Below are positions 47,215 through 56,453 of a stretch of DNA of 64,000 bases, piece by piece. Both the position numbers and the translations under genes were made by a program. The notes beneath the pieces are model-generated. The model was not told the origin of the DNA. It was given only the letters and a program-made list of their open reading frames with translations, and searched no databases. The stretch covers positions 62,001 through 126,000 of the forward strand of contig NZ_JAAOEO010000012.1 of NCBI RefSeq assembly GCF_011393025.1. The letters are read 5' to 3'. Source of the stretch: Neobacillus terrae (GTDB lineage: Bacteria > Bacillota > Bacilli > Bacillales > Cytobacillaceae). The first letter of the stretch is position 1. Each line of letters opens with the position of its first letter.

Positions 47215-47407
47215 TATCAACGATAAAACAACACCAAATACAACTTTGATTTCATGGCCTGCCTCCCATAAATCTATGCTTATAAAAATTATAACACCCA
47301 GTGAAAAGTTGGAATAAAAGCCATTTCAAACAATTTGTGAAAAAGCAATAGTTTTAAATGCAACCGTTCGATTTGCATCAAAAAAAATGAACCGGTGAGG
47401 GTTCATT

Positions 47408-47893
47408 TTAAGGAATGTATTGTTCAGTTATTTTAACAACTAATCCATTTTTTACTTGAATGTGGAAAGGGATTTGGCCATCCTTATTTCTTTTTTTGAG
47501 GAAATCAAGGAACTGGGCTTTGGTAACCTTCTCATTCCATTTTATATCATCCCCTCGTGTTTGAAGGATGTACGTTGCATATTTTGAAATAGTGAAGGTG
47601 CGGATTCGCGGATTCACATTACGGATCCAATAGCCATCCGGAGCATGCTGCATATCCTTACTGCACTTACAGTCCTTTAAAAACTCCCGATCTGCCGCCT
47701 TGCCAAAATACCATTGAATATAGTCAAATTTGCCAACAAGTTGGCCGTTCACACTTTTCAAGCTTGTAATATATGTAGAGGAGTTTTCTGTGACCGGCTT
47801 TGGATGCGAGGACGTTGTACTGGCCTCCGATACAGAAACCGTTCCAAAAAGCATAACAGCAATTGCAAAACCGGAAAACAATTTTTTTAACAT
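47408..47893 (-). CDS. Secreted protein of unknown function
   Basis: A 161-residue protein with a clear signal peptide (MLKKLFSGFAIAVMLFGTV, probable cleavage after SEA). The mature part includes a Cys pair in DCKCSKDM, and basic and aromatic residues (YIQWYFGKAADREF). A start three codons further upstream is also possible. No domain recognised. It is a single-gene unit. Confidence 0.65.
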   Translation of the reverse strand: MLKKLFSGFAIAVMLFGTVSVSEASTTSSHPKPVTENSSTYITSLKSVNGQLVGKFDYIQWYFGKAADREFLKDCKCSKDMQHAPDGYWIRNVNPRIRTFTISKYATYILQTRGDDIKWNEKVTKAQFLDFLKKRNKDGQIPFHIQVKNGLVVKITEQYIP

Positions 47894-48271
47894 CTCTTCC
47901 ATCCTCTTCCTCTCATTTGTTCTTGGCTAAGTATACGAAGCAACAGGCATGAATATTCTATCTTTCTCCCTTCTTTTACCCCTTTTCAGAATCTTTAGTC
48001 ATAGAAAAACGCTAGATTTCCAAAAAAATAAATGTAATAATTTCCATTATATTTATTTGACGCAGATGAAGATCGATTAGTTTCGCTGTTAAAAAATTTA
48101 TTTTTTATTGGTCTCTATTGTTTTTATTTATCACTTTTAGAAAAATACTTTTGCTCCACTAAGCAAATCTTCCTTGAAGAAACATCGCTAGGACAGTGGA
48201 CTTTTTTCCTGTAACGCTTCCCATTGCCGTTTGAGGCTCTCCGCTACAATAAACAAAGATTAAATCTGTAT
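47894..48271. other. Gene-free AT-rich region
   Basis: No gene, terminator or clear promoter is seen in these ~380 bp; it leads into the 103-bp array. Confidence 0.6.
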
Positions 48272-48690
48272 AAAGCTCCTTCGATTTTGCAGAACGCACC
48301 TTCAAAAATGTAGAACACAACTTCATTTTTGTAGAATAGGTCTACTTTTTTGTAGAACAAACTTAAACTCGTAGAAAGCTCCTTCAATTTTGCAGAATGG
48401 TCCTCTAAAAATGTAGATCGCAACATCATTTTTGTAGAATAGATCTACTTTTTTGTTGAAAAAACTTAAATCCGTAGAAAGCTCCTTCGATTTTCAAGAA
48501 CGGACATTCAAAAATGTAGATTACAACTTCATTTTTGTAGAATAGATCTACACTTTTGTTGAAAAAACTTAAATTCGTTGAAAGCTCCTTCGATTTTGCA
48601 GAACTGCCATTCAAAAATGTAGAACACAACTTCATTTTTGTAGAATAGATCTACTTTATTGTAGATAGCTCCTTCGATTTTGTAGATTAG
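48272..48690. repeat. 103-bp tandem array, five units
   Basis: The word AAGCTCCTTC recurs with starts at 48272, 48375, 48478, 48581 (exact 103-bp steps) and a fifth after a shorter step near 48665. Each unit contains AAAATGTAGA, CTTCATTTTTGTAGAATAG and ATCTACTTTTTTGT, so smaller TGTAGAA words repeat inside the unit and AGATCTAC-type palindromes are present. Open frames of about 60 codons here are by-products of the repeat. Confidence 0.9.
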
Positions 48691-48732
48691 AACTCTTATA
48701 AATACTTTTCGTATCTCATAACCTTTTTAAAA

Positions 48733-48780
48733 ATCAAAAAGAGACTATAGTTTCTGCTATTTATAGCAGGAATCCATAGC
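48733..48780 (-). terminator. Terminator of the sigma-54 operon's last gene
   Basis: Long imperfect hairpin: CTATGG and CTATAG outer arms and an inner CTGCTAT/ATAGCAG stem, then TCTCTTTTTG on the minus strand. Confidence 0.75.
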
Positions 48781-48791
48781 CCCCTCTTAAA

Positions 48792-49736
48792 TCAAAGTTC
48801 CTCTAAATCTTTTTTAAGCCACGAGATAAGCTCCTGTTCCCGCTCATCATTCATCTGGTCAGTAAAGGATGATGGCCAGTCGTAAAATCCTTTTCCGTTT
48901 TTCTGTCCAAAGTTTCCTTCTTCAACAAGGTCACGCATGGCTGCCGATGATCCCTCCTCCGTGCTCAGATCCGGAAACAGATAGCTGGAGATGGAATGAA
49001 AAACATCCAGGCCTCCCATATCCGCTGTCATAAAAGGTCCTGTTACCGGCAGGCGACGGCCAATACTATAGCGGACAGCCGCATCGATATCTTCTATTGT
49101 CGCTACTCCCTGTTCAAGTATGTACTGGGCTTCCCTAAAGAGGGCGTATTGCATTCGGTTTCCAACAGAACCGAGAATGTCCTTCTGAACCACAATTGGC
49201 TTTTTCTTCATTAATCGCATTAGATCAAGTGACCTTGTTACCGTTTCATCAGAGGTATTCTTTCCCCTCACAATTTCAACAAGAGGGATAAGGTGCCCCG
49301 GATTCCAGAAGTGAGTTACAACCGTTCGTTCCGGATTTTTTGTATGTAAGGCTATTTCTGTCGGACTCAATCCTGAAGTATTGCTGGCTAAAATAACATC
49401 TGGTCCGCAAAGTCCATCTAGTTTTTCATACCATTCCTGTTTAAGGTCCAGTTTTTCAGGGATCGCTTCTATAATAAAAGTTGCGTCCCTAATACATTCC
49501 TCTAGAGAGTCTGTAAAAGTGACACTATTTCTGACAGTATCAAATTCATCCGAATCTATTACTTCATAACGGATTAATACTTGAATTTTATCCTCAAGCC
49601 CCTTTTGCCCTCTTTCCAGGTCCTCCTGGCTATTTCCCCAAATTTTTATTTCTAATCCGGCCATGGCGGCAGATAGGGCAATAGAATGACCCATGGTACC
49701 CGATCCGATTATCGCTACTTTTTCATTAATAGGCAT
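48792..49736 (-). CDS. 3-hydroxyacyl-CoA dehydrogenase-like NAD enzyme
   Basis: A 314-residue protein. The NAD loop GSGTMGHSIALSAAMAG is at about residues 11-27; ASNTSGLSP and THFWNPGHLIPLVEIV are the catalytic-domain signatures of the 3-hydroxyacyl-CoA dehydrogenase/lambda-crystallin family. Single-domain members also act on free hydroxy acids (L-gulonate, carnitine), so the substrate is open. ATG at 49736 is 8 nt after GGGAG. It follows the SDR gene by 18 bp and is last in the operon. Confidence 0.88.
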   Translation of the reverse strand: MPINEKVAIIGSGTMGHSIALSAAMAGLEIKIWGNSQEDLERGQKGLEDKIQVLIRYEVIDSDEFDTVRNSVTFTDSLEECIRDATFIIEAIPEKLDLKQEWYEKLDGLCGPDVILASNTSGLSPTEIALHTKNPERTVVTHFWNPGHLIPLVEIVRGKNTSDETVTRSLDLMRLMKKKPIVVQKDILGSVGNRMQYALFREAQYILEQGVATIEDIDAAVRYSIGRRLPVTGPFMTADMGGLDVFHSISSYLFPDLSTEEGSSAAMRDLVEEGNFGQKNGKGFYDWPSSFTDQMNDEREQELISWLKKDLEEL

Positions 49737-49754
49737 TCTCATTCTCCCTTTCTA

Positions 49755-50516
49755 TTAAATAGCGGTCCATCCGCCATCCACTTTAATTGTTTCACCGGTA
49801 ATAAAGTTTCCCATATTTGAAGCCAGGAACAAGACCGCACCTGTAATATCAGCAGGACGGGCAAGTTCACCGAGAGGAATGCGATTCATTACATCCTCAT
49901 AAAAATCCCGATTCTCAAACATTGTTTTTGTCATCTCTGTTTCTACAAAGGTTGGTGCTACTGCATTTACTTTAATATGGTGTTTTGCCCATTCAACGGC
50001 AAGCGCTTTTGTTAATTGAACAGCCCCGCCTTTACTAGAGCAGTATGCTGTTCTGTTGTAGTAACCAACAAAAGCCATTTGAGAAACGATATTGATAATT
50101 TTCCCGCTTTTATTCGGGATCATATATTTGCCCGCCTGCTGCGAGCAAAAGAAAAGACCTTTTAAATTGGTATCTATAATTTGGTCCCAGTCTTCTTCCG
50201 TAACTTCTTCAGCTGGCTTCGGAATATTTACTCCAGCGTTATTAACCAGAATGTCCAGACCGCCCATTCGTTCGGCGGCTTCATCTACCATTTTTCGGAC
50301 ACTCGCAACATCCTTCATATCAGCAGTGATATAAGAACTATCACTCTGTAATTCTTTTAAACGGCTGACGGCCTCCTCGAGAGCGAATTGCTGCCGTCCC
50401 GTAATGACAACCTTTGCTCCAAGATCAGCAAAAGCAAGGGCAATATCCAAGCCAAGCCCTTTACTCCCCCCTGTAACTAAAACCTTTTTGCCACTAAGCT
50501 CTGAAAAATAATCCAT
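49755..50516 (-). CDS. SDR-family NAD(P) dehydrogenase
   Basis: Short-chain dehydrogenase of 253 residues. Rossmann loop TGGSKGLG, NNAG, catalytic Ser in INIVSQMA and YCSSK; C-terminus ends KVDGGWTAI, as in gluconate 5-dehydrogenase and KduD-like enzymes. ATG at 50516 follows AAGGAGGAG. Two hairpin terminators stand between it and the GntP gene. Substrate unknown; it probably oxidises a hydroxyl of the compound imported by GntP. Confidence 0.9.
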   Translation of the reverse strand: MDYFSELSGKKVLVTGGSKGLGLDIALAFADLGAKVVITGRQQFALEEAVSRLKELQSDSSYITADMKDVASVRKMVDEAAERMGGLDILVNNAGVNIPKPAEEVTEEDWDQIIDTNLKGLFFCSQQAGKYMIPNKSGKIINIVSQMAFVGYYNRTAYCSSKGGAVQLTKALAVEWAKHHIKVNAVAPTFVETEMTKTMFENRDFYEDVMNRIPLGELARPADITGAVLFLASNMGNFITGETIKVDGGWTAI

Positions 50517-50531
50517 GTAATACTCCTCCTT

Positions 50532-50571
50532 AAAAAAACTCGGCATTCGCCAAGTTGTTTAGGTGAATGCC
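50532..50571 (-). terminator. Second hairpin terminator, just before the SDR gene
   Basis: GGCATTC and GAATGCC arms with a 16-nt loop, then GAG and TTTTTTT on the minus strand, about 10 nt before the SDR ribosome site. Confidence 0.75.
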
Positions 50572-50616
50572 CTTGTTTTTCTTATACGTTCAGGACTTTT
50601 GTGATATAAATATGCT

Positions 50617-50651
50617 AAAACAGACAGGACACCAATTTATAGTGTCCTGTC
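50617..50651 (-). terminator. Terminator after the GntP gene
   Basis: GACAGGACAC and GTGTCCTGTC arms form a perfect 10-bp stem with a 9-nt loop, followed by TGTTTTAGC. Confidence 0.8.
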
Positions 50652-50660
50652 CTCCTGTAT

Positions 50661-52106
50661 TTAGATAAGGCCTGTTAATGAGTAAACTCCGATAACGAAG
50701 AATGTGGCCAATGTTTTAATAACAGTTACTGCAAAAATGTCCCTATAGGACTGCTTATGAGTCAATCCACAGACTGCAAGCAAGGTGATAACAGCACCGT
50801 TATGCGGAAGGGAATCCATACCGCCGGATGCCATGGCAATGATACGGTGCATGACTTCCATCGGAATACCAAACTGATTGGCGGCTTCCACGTACTTCTC
50901 ACCCATTGCACTAAGTGCAATACCCATACCGCCTGAAGCAGAACCGGTAATACCGGCAAGAACGTTAGTTGTTACTGCACCGTTTACTAACGGATTTGTA
51001 AAAGTGTGAGAAATGCCGTCACGAACAACACCAAATCCCGGCAGTGAGGAAATAATTCCACCAAAACCATATTCAGAACCGGTATTCATAGCAGCAAGCA
51101 AGGCTCCGCCGATACCAGCATTTAGTGACGTTTTAAAATCAACTGTAACAGCTTTAAAATTGAATAAAAGTGTTGCTAAGATACCGATTACCAATGCTAG
51201 TTCAACAGACCATACGCCAAGAACTGTTGGCAGTTCAACCTTTCCAAATGCATCAAGGCCGATTTTTGAAAAATCAAATCCATTCGGATACCATTTTGGA
51301 ATGGAAACGGTAAAGAACTTGTTCATGACCCCTACAAGAACAAGCGGTACAAAAGCAAGAACCTGGCGCCCAATACCTACTGTCTCAGTTGAAGTTAAGG
51401 AAGCAGGTGAAATTGCAGCCTGTTCAGCCGCAGCTGCCATTTGTTCTTTTGCAGTATCACCAATTCCGAAATAGCCTTCACCAGCTTTTGCAGCTTTCCT
51501 GCGGCGGGATTCAAGATAAAGCATTCCAATGACGAATACAAATATGGCACCAATAAAACCTAAAGTTGGAGCGGCATAGATGTCAGTTTTGAAAAACGTT
51601 GTTGGAATAACGTTTTGAATCTGCGGTGTACCTGGAAGAGCATCCATTGTGAAGGAAAGCGCTCCCAATGCAATCGTGCCTGGAATAAGGCGTTTTGGAA
51701 TATTAGCCTCCTGGAATAACTTAGCTGCAAATGGATAAGCTGCAAATGCAACAACGAAAAGACTAACTCCGCTGTAAGTTAGGATGGCAGTCATCAATAC
51801 GATCGCAAGAACTGCGCGTTTTGCTCCAACTGCTCTAACGATAGATTTAGCAATAGAAGCTGCAAGCCCGGTTGTTTCAACTACCTTACCAAAAATGGCC
51901 CCCAATAAGAATACGGGGAAATAAAGTTTAATAAATCCGACCATTTTTTCCATAAAGATGTTAGAAAAGAATGGCAGCACATGAGATGGATCTGTAAGCA
52001 ATACGGCAAACAGAGCACATAGCGGGGCAAATAAAATAACAGAGAATCCTCTGTAGGCAATAAACATCAATAGCCCCAGTGCAAGTAGAATAACAATCAG
52101 TTCCAT
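50661..52106 (-). CDS. GntP-family permease
   Basis: Twelve-or-more-span transporter of 481 residues for sugar acids or related anions. Typical stretches: LGAIFGKVVETTGLA, TYSGVSLFVVAFAAYPFA, and near the end SASGGMGIALSAMGEKY and MASGGMDSLPHNGAVITLL. ATG follows AGGAGG. It sits within the dehydrogenase operon, so it probably imports the operon's substrate, an acidic C3-C6 compound. A long gap with a hairpin lies upstream. Confidence 0.9.
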   Translation of the reverse strand: MELIVILLALGLLMFIAYRGFSVILFAPLCALFAVLLTDPSHVLPFFSNIFMEKMVGFIKLYFPVFLLGAIFGKVVETTGLAASIAKSIVRAVGAKRAVLAIVLMTAILTYSGVSLFVVAFAAYPFAAKLFQEANIPKRLIPGTIALGALSFTMDALPGTPQIQNVIPTTFFKTDIYAAPTLGFIGAIFVFVIGMLYLESRRRKAAKAGEGYFGIGDTAKEQMAAAAEQAAISPASLTSTETVGIGRQVLAFVPLVLVGVMNKFFTVSIPKWYPNGFDFSKIGLDAFGKVELPTVLGVWSVELALVIGILATLLFNFKAVTVDFKTSLNAGIGGALLAAMNTGSEYGFGGIISSLPGFGVVRDGISHTFTNPLVNGAVTTNVLAGITGSASGGMGIALSAMGEKYVEAANQFGIPMEVMHRIIAMASGGMDSLPHNGAVITLLAVCGLTHKQSYRDIFAVTVIKTLATFFVIGVYSLTGLI

Positions 52107-52252
52107 ATAGTTCCTCCTAAGTTTTCGTGGTGATTTCTCCCTTATTAAAACAGCTGTATGACAGCCGGATTAACCCCTTTGCAAATCAAAAAATTAAAAT
52201 ATTTCAGTTAATTTTTACTAAATTTACCACTATGGAAATATGGTTTTTTTAT

Positions 52253-52282
52253 AAGGGCGGCTTATCAAAGCATACCGCCCTT
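52253..52282 (-). terminator. Hairpin between the HisD-like and GntP genes
   Basis: AAGGGCGG and CCGCCCTT arms with a 14-nt loop. The following bases are not T-rich on the minus strand, so termination would be weak. Confidence 0.5.
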
Positions 52283-52293
52283 CTTTATCTCTA

Positions 52294-53586
52294 TTAATTA
52301 GTAACTGATTCCTTTTTATAACGACGAACACGAAGGAGTGCTTGTTCGCGGTGTCCAGCGAAGTTCTCAAGATTGCAAAGACGCTCTGCATATTCACCAA
52401 TCATCGCACTTGCTTCTGGTGTTCTGATTTCCTGATAGGTGCAGGTTTTTAGGAATTTACCAACCCATAAGCCGCCTGTATAGCGTGCAGCTCCTTTAGT
52501 TGGAAGGGTATGGTTTGTACCAATTACCTTATCACCATAAGCAACGTTTGTTTCAGGTCCGAGGAACAGCGCACCATAGTTGGTCATGTTCTCAAGGAAG
52601 TAGCGTGGATCCTCAGTCAGAACTTCCACATGCTCATAAGCAAGCTTGTCTGCCTCTACTACTGCTTCCTCAATGCTATCTACAACAATGATTTTGCCGT
52701 ATTCCTGCCAAGCAGCACGCGCTACATCACCAGTTGCAAGAGTTTCAAGCTGACGCTCAATCTCTTTAACTGTTTCATTAGCAAGTTCTTCAGAAGTTGT
52801 GATTAAAGCAGCTGGTGAAGTAGGACCATGTTCAGCCTGTCCTAAAAGGTCGGTAGCCACAATCTCTGCATCAGAGGTTTCATCAGCAATGACCAGCACT
52901 TCGGTTGGTCCTGCAAGAAGGTCGATGCCTACGCGGCCAAACAGCTGGCGTTTTGCTTCCGCAACAAATGCGTTTCCTGGTCCAACCAGCATATCCACGC
53001 CCTCAATGGTTTCTGTTCCAATTGCCATTGCAGCCATTGCCTGAACCCCGCCAAGAAGATAAATGTCATCTGCACCAGCAAGTGCCATTGCTGCTACTGT
53101 TGCAGCAGGAACTTCTCCGTTAATAGGTGGAGTACAAGCGATTACTCGCTTAACGCCTGCTACTTTAGCAGTAAGAACACTCATATGTGCTGATGCAACC
53201 ATTGGGTATCTTCCGCCGGGGATATAACAGCCTACACTGTTAACCGGAATATTTCTGTGTCCCAAAAATACACCTGGCAGCGTTTCTACTTCGATATCAC
53301 GAAGAGCTGATTTTTGAGCTTCAGCGAAGCGACGGATCTGGGCCTGAGCAAATTTAATATCATTGATGGTACTTTCAGGAACTGAGCTGATGATTTCCTG
53401 AATTTGTTCCTTGGATAGCTTAAAGCTTTCCGGAGACCACTTATCGAAGCTTTCTGAATATCTTCTTACTGCTTCATCACCATTTTTTTCAATATCATCA
53501 AGGATGTTTTTAACCGTTTCTGATACTTGAGCAGCCTGGACAGCCAACTCTTCTTTTGTTTTACCAGTCTTTAAAAATTTCGCCAT
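52294..53586 (-). CDS. Histidinol dehydrogenase-family enzyme, HpsN-like
   Basis: A 430-residue NAD- and zinc-dependent enzyme that would oxidise an alcohol to an acid in two steps. Zinc and catalytic residues of HisD are kept: Gln and His in GQAEHGPTS, Glu-His in YEHVEV, Asp in [14 protein letters not shown], and a late His in FAGHREQ. No his gene is near, and stretches such as [18 protein letters not shown] and [18 protein letters not shown] resemble, from memory, HpsN (sulfopropanediol 3-dehydrogenase) more than true HisD. ATG at 53586 follows GGAGAGAGGG. Confidence 0.8.
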   Translation of the reverse strand: MAKFLKTGKTKEELAVQAAQVSETVKNILDDIEKNGDEAVRRYSESFDKWSPESFKLSKEQIQEIISSVPESTINDIKFAQAQIRRFAEAQKSALRDIEVETLPGVFLGHRNIPVNSVGCYIPGGRYPMVASAHMSVLTAKVAGVKRVIACTPPINGEVPAATVAAMALAGADDIYLLGGVQAMAAMAIGTETIEGVDMLVGPGNAFVAEAKRQLFGRVGIDLLAGPTEVLVIADETSDAEIVATDLLGQAEHGPTSPAALITTSEELANETVKEIERQLETLATGDVARAAWQEYGKIIVVDSIEEAVVEADKLAYEHVEVLTEDPRYFLENMTNYGALFLGPETNVAYGDKVIGTNHTLPTKGAARYTGGLWVGKFLKTCTYQEIRTPEASAMIGEYAERLCNLENFAGHREQALLRVRRYKKESVTN

Positions 53587-53659
53587 GTCCCTCTCTCCTT
53601 CTGTTAAGAATTGGAACCTTGGCAGGTTCATGAACCCGCCAAGGCATTCACATATTCTA

Positions 53660-55120
53660 TTAATATCTTGCAGTTAACATCTTTTTACGAGTATAGAATT
53701 CTACGCCGTCTTTACCGTTTGCATGGAGGTCACCGTAGAATGACTTTTTATAGCCGGAGAATGGGAAGAATGCCATTGGAGCTGGTACTCCCATATTGAT
53801 TCCAAGCATTCCAGCATCGATATTTTCACGGAATTGGCGAACAGCTTTTGCACTGTCAGTGAACAGGCAAGCGCCGTTAGCGAAGTCAGATTGGTTTGCA
53901 ACTTCAATTGCTTCTGTAAGATTCTCAGCACGAACGATGGAGAGCACTGGTGCAAAAATTTCATCCTGCCAGATTTTCATATCAGGATTTACGTTGTCAA
54001 AAATAGTTGGTCCAACAAAGTAACCATCGCCATTTACAGCCTCATCCTTACGTCCGTCGCGAACAAGAATTGCACCTTCAGACTCACCGATTTCGATGTA
54101 TTTAACTGTTTTTTCTTTATGAGCTTCACGGATAACTGGTCCGAGGAAGTTACCTTTTTCAAGCCCATTACCGATTGTCATTTCCTCACAAGCCTTAACA
54201 AGGCGGCTGACTAATTCATCTGCAACATCCCCAACAGCTACAACAACGGAACAAGCCATGCAGCGCTCACCAGCAGAACCGAAAGCTGCACCGATAATGT
54301 TTGTAACAGTTAAATCAAGATCTGCATCTGGAAGAACGATTGTATGGTTTTTCGCACCAGCTAAAGCTTGAACGCGTTTTCCGTTTGCAGCAGCTGTTTT
54401 GTATACATACTCAGCAACCGGCTGAGATCCAACAAAGGAAACAGCTTTAACATCTTTGTGCTCAAGGATTCCATTAACTACATCATGAGCTCCGTGAACA
54501 ACATTCAACACGCCATCCGGAAGTCCTGCTTCCTTGAACAATTCAGCCAGGCGGTTTGCAAGCATTGGTGTACGCTCAGAAGGTTTTAAAATGAATGTAT
54601 TACCGCAAGCGATTGCTAACGGGAACATCCAGCAAGGCACCATCATTGGGAAGTTGAATGGTGTGATACCGCCAACAACCCCGATTGGGTAGCGGTACAT
54701 TCCGGACTCGATTCCTGTTGCAATGTCAGGAAGCTGAGTACCCATCATAAGTGTTGGAGCACCTGCAGCAAATTCCACACACTCGATACCACGAAGTACC
54801 TCTCCGTATGCTTCATCATAATTTTTTCCATTTTCAGTAGTAATCAAGCGGGCAAGCTCATCCCAGTGATCAACAAGAAGCTGCTGATAACGGAACAGGA
54901 TTCTTGCGCGTTTAGGAACAGCAACGTTTTTCCATGACTGGAATGCTTCCTTCGCTACTTCCACTGCACGGTCAAGATCTTCACGGCTTGAAAGTGGAAC
55001 ATTAGCAAGAATTTCCCCAGTTGCCGGATTTGGAACGGCCTCTGCTTTATCTGATACAGAGGAAATCCATTCTCCCCCGATAAAGTTCTTTAAAGTTTTT
55101 GTTTCAACTGATGCTGGCAT
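53660..55120 (-). CDS. MmsA/IolA-type CoA-acylating aldehyde dehydrogenase
   Basis: A 486-residue aldehyde dehydrogenase. The catalytic Cys is in [11 protein letters not shown] site [11 protein letters not shown], and the C-terminal [20 protein letters not shown] is diagnostic of the methylmalonate-semialdehyde group. These enzymes turn malonate or methylmalonate semialdehyde into acetyl- or propionyl-CoA with loss of CO2. It lies between the Fe-ADH and the HisD-like gene. ATG follows GAGGGG. Confidence 0.92.
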   Translation of the reverse strand: MPASVETKTLKNFIGGEWISSVSDKAEAVPNPATGEILANVPLSSREDLDRAVEVAKEAFQSWKNVAVPKRARILFRYQQLLVDHWDELARLITTENGKNYDEAYGEVLRGIECVEFAAGAPTLMMGTQLPDIATGIESGMYRYPIGVVGGITPFNFPMMVPCWMFPLAIACGNTFILKPSERTPMLANRLAELFKEAGLPDGVLNVVHGAHDVVNGILEHKDVKAVSFVGSQPVAEYVYKTAAANGKRVQALAGAKNHTIVLPDADLDLTVTNIIGAAFGSAGERCMACSVVVAVGDVADELVSRLVKACEEMTIGNGLEKGNFLGPVIREAHKEKTVKYIEIGESEGAILVRDGRKDEAVNGDGYFVGPTIFDNVNPDMKIWQDEIFAPVLSIVRAENLTEAIEVANQSDFANGACLFTDSAKAVRQFRENIDAGMLGINMGVPAPMAFFPFSGYKKSFYGDLHANGKDGVEFYTRKKMLTARY

Positions 55121-55147
55121 GAATATTTCTCCCCTCTGTTTTTAAAA

Positions 55148-56347
55148 TTATTTGGCAACCGTTTCAAGAACGGTAAAATCGTAGTTATAGCAATAGTGGT
55201 ATAGCTCCACAATTTCTTCGTGCGTTGGAACCTTTGGATTATTGCCTGGGCTTCCGCTGGCAAGAGCGTCATCTGCCATTTTGGAAACTACCTGGTTAAA
55301 TCTTTCGCTGTCTAATCCATAATCTTTCATGTTCGGTATATTCAAATCACGGCAAAGCTTTTTAACCTCATTTACGGTAACATCAGCAAGTTCACTGTTT
55401 GTCAGCGTTTTCAAATCAGGTCTTAAAATTTTGCCGATATCTGCTAAGCGGTCCACTGCACTTTCTTTTGTAAATTCAAGTACAGCAGGTAAAAGCATCG
55501 CGTTTGAAATTCCGTGTGGCACATGGAAAAGTGCACCAACCGGGCGGGACATCCCATGAACCAAAGTAACAGATGCATTTGTAAAGGCAAGTCCTGCCTG
55601 CATGGAGGCTAACGCCATTTTTTCCCTTGCATCCTTATCTTCACCATTTATGTAGGCTGTACGCAGATTGTTAACTATAAGCTCTATTGCTGAAATTGCC
55701 ATATTATCTGTCAAAGGCTGCGCCAATCTGGAAATATACGCTTCCATAGCGTGACATAGAGCATCAACACCAGTTGCGGCAGTTACAGACGCAGGTGATG
55801 AATAAGTAAGGATTGGATCAACCATCGCCATTTCCGGTAAAAAAGCCGGATTTTTAATCATCATTTTAATATCATCTTTAGTATTGGTAATAACCGTAAC
55901 ATTTGTTACTTCGGAGCCAGTACCAGCGGTTGTCGGAATCGCAATAAGCGGAATCGGACGTTTTTCAACCGGACGTTTTCCTCCCATGAAGTCACCAATA
56001 TATCCTCCATTAGTAGCGACAACTGCTACAGCTTTCGCTGCGTCCATACAGCTTCCGCCGCCAATGGCCACGATAACATCACATTGATTATCGATACAAA
56101 TTTTTAAAGCCTCTTCAACATGAACGTCAGTCGGCTCTGAGTTGACCTCGAGATATTCAACATGAAAAATTCCTGCTTCATCAAGAAGATCCTGACACTT
56201 TTTCACGTTCCCGATCTTTTCCATGATTCTATCGCTGACGATGAGCGCTTTCTTTCCAAGAAGTGAAACCTGCTCGCCGAGTTTGGATAAAGAATCGTTT
56301 CCATAGAAAACCGCTTTTGGCATTCTAAATTCTGCAAACCCTTTCAA
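55148..56347 (-). CDS. Iron-dependent alcohol dehydrogenase
   Basis: Group III dehydrogenase of 399 residues. NAD-binding GGGSCMDAAKA, iron ligands Asp and His in GVDALCHAMEAY and two His in VHGMSRPVGALFHVPHG. Start is TTG at 56347, 6 nt after GGAGGGG. It is the first gene after the sigma-54 promoter. With the downstream aldehyde dehydrogenase it would take a primary hydroxyl (for example of a 3-hydroxy acid) to an acyl-CoA. Confidence 0.92.
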   Translation of the reverse strand: MKGFAEFRMPKAVFYGNDSLSKLGEQVSLLGKKALIVSDRIMEKIGNVKKCQDLLDEAGIFHVEYLEVNSEPTDVHVEEALKICIDNQCDVIVAIGGGSCMDAAKAVAVVATNGGYIGDFMGGKRPVEKRPIPLIAIPTTAGTGSEVTNVTVITNTKDDIKMMIKNPAFLPEMAMVDPILTYSSPASVTAATGVDALCHAMEAYISRLAQPLTDNMAISAIELIVNNLRTAYINGEDKDAREKMALASMQAGLAFTNASVTLVHGMSRPVGALFHVPHGISNAMLLPAVLEFTKESAVDRLADIGKILRPDLKTLTNSELADVTVNEVKKLCRDLNIPNMKDYGLDSERFNQVVSKMADDALASGSPGNNPKVPTHEEIVELYHYCYNYDFTVLETVAK

Positions 56348-56383
56348 AACATTCCCCTCCTTTATCTGTACACTTTCTATACT

Positions 56384-56400
56384 TGCAAGAAGTGTGCCAA
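56384..56400 (-). promoter_or_regulatory. Sigma-54 promoter
   Basis: Minus-strand TTGGCACACTTCTTGCA has GG and GC at the -24/-12 spacing and fits TGGCAC-N5-TTGCA exactly. It lies 37 bp upstream of the Fe-ADH start and downstream of an AAA+ activator gene. Confidence 0.9.
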
Positions 56401-56453
56401 CTTAAAAAAGAGGGATTTCCGCACATTTTCGACACAAATACGTCCGGATAACC

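Noticed and set aside
48244-48635. Two similar ~60-codon frames (FYKNEVV repeats)
   Set aside because: They lie wholly in the 103-bp array and lack ribosome sites; treated as by-products of the repeat.
52294-53586. hisD of histidine biosynthesis
   Set aside because: Zinc and catalytic residues fit the family, but no his genes are near and the operon is catabolic and sigma-54 controlled; an HpsN-like role is more likely.
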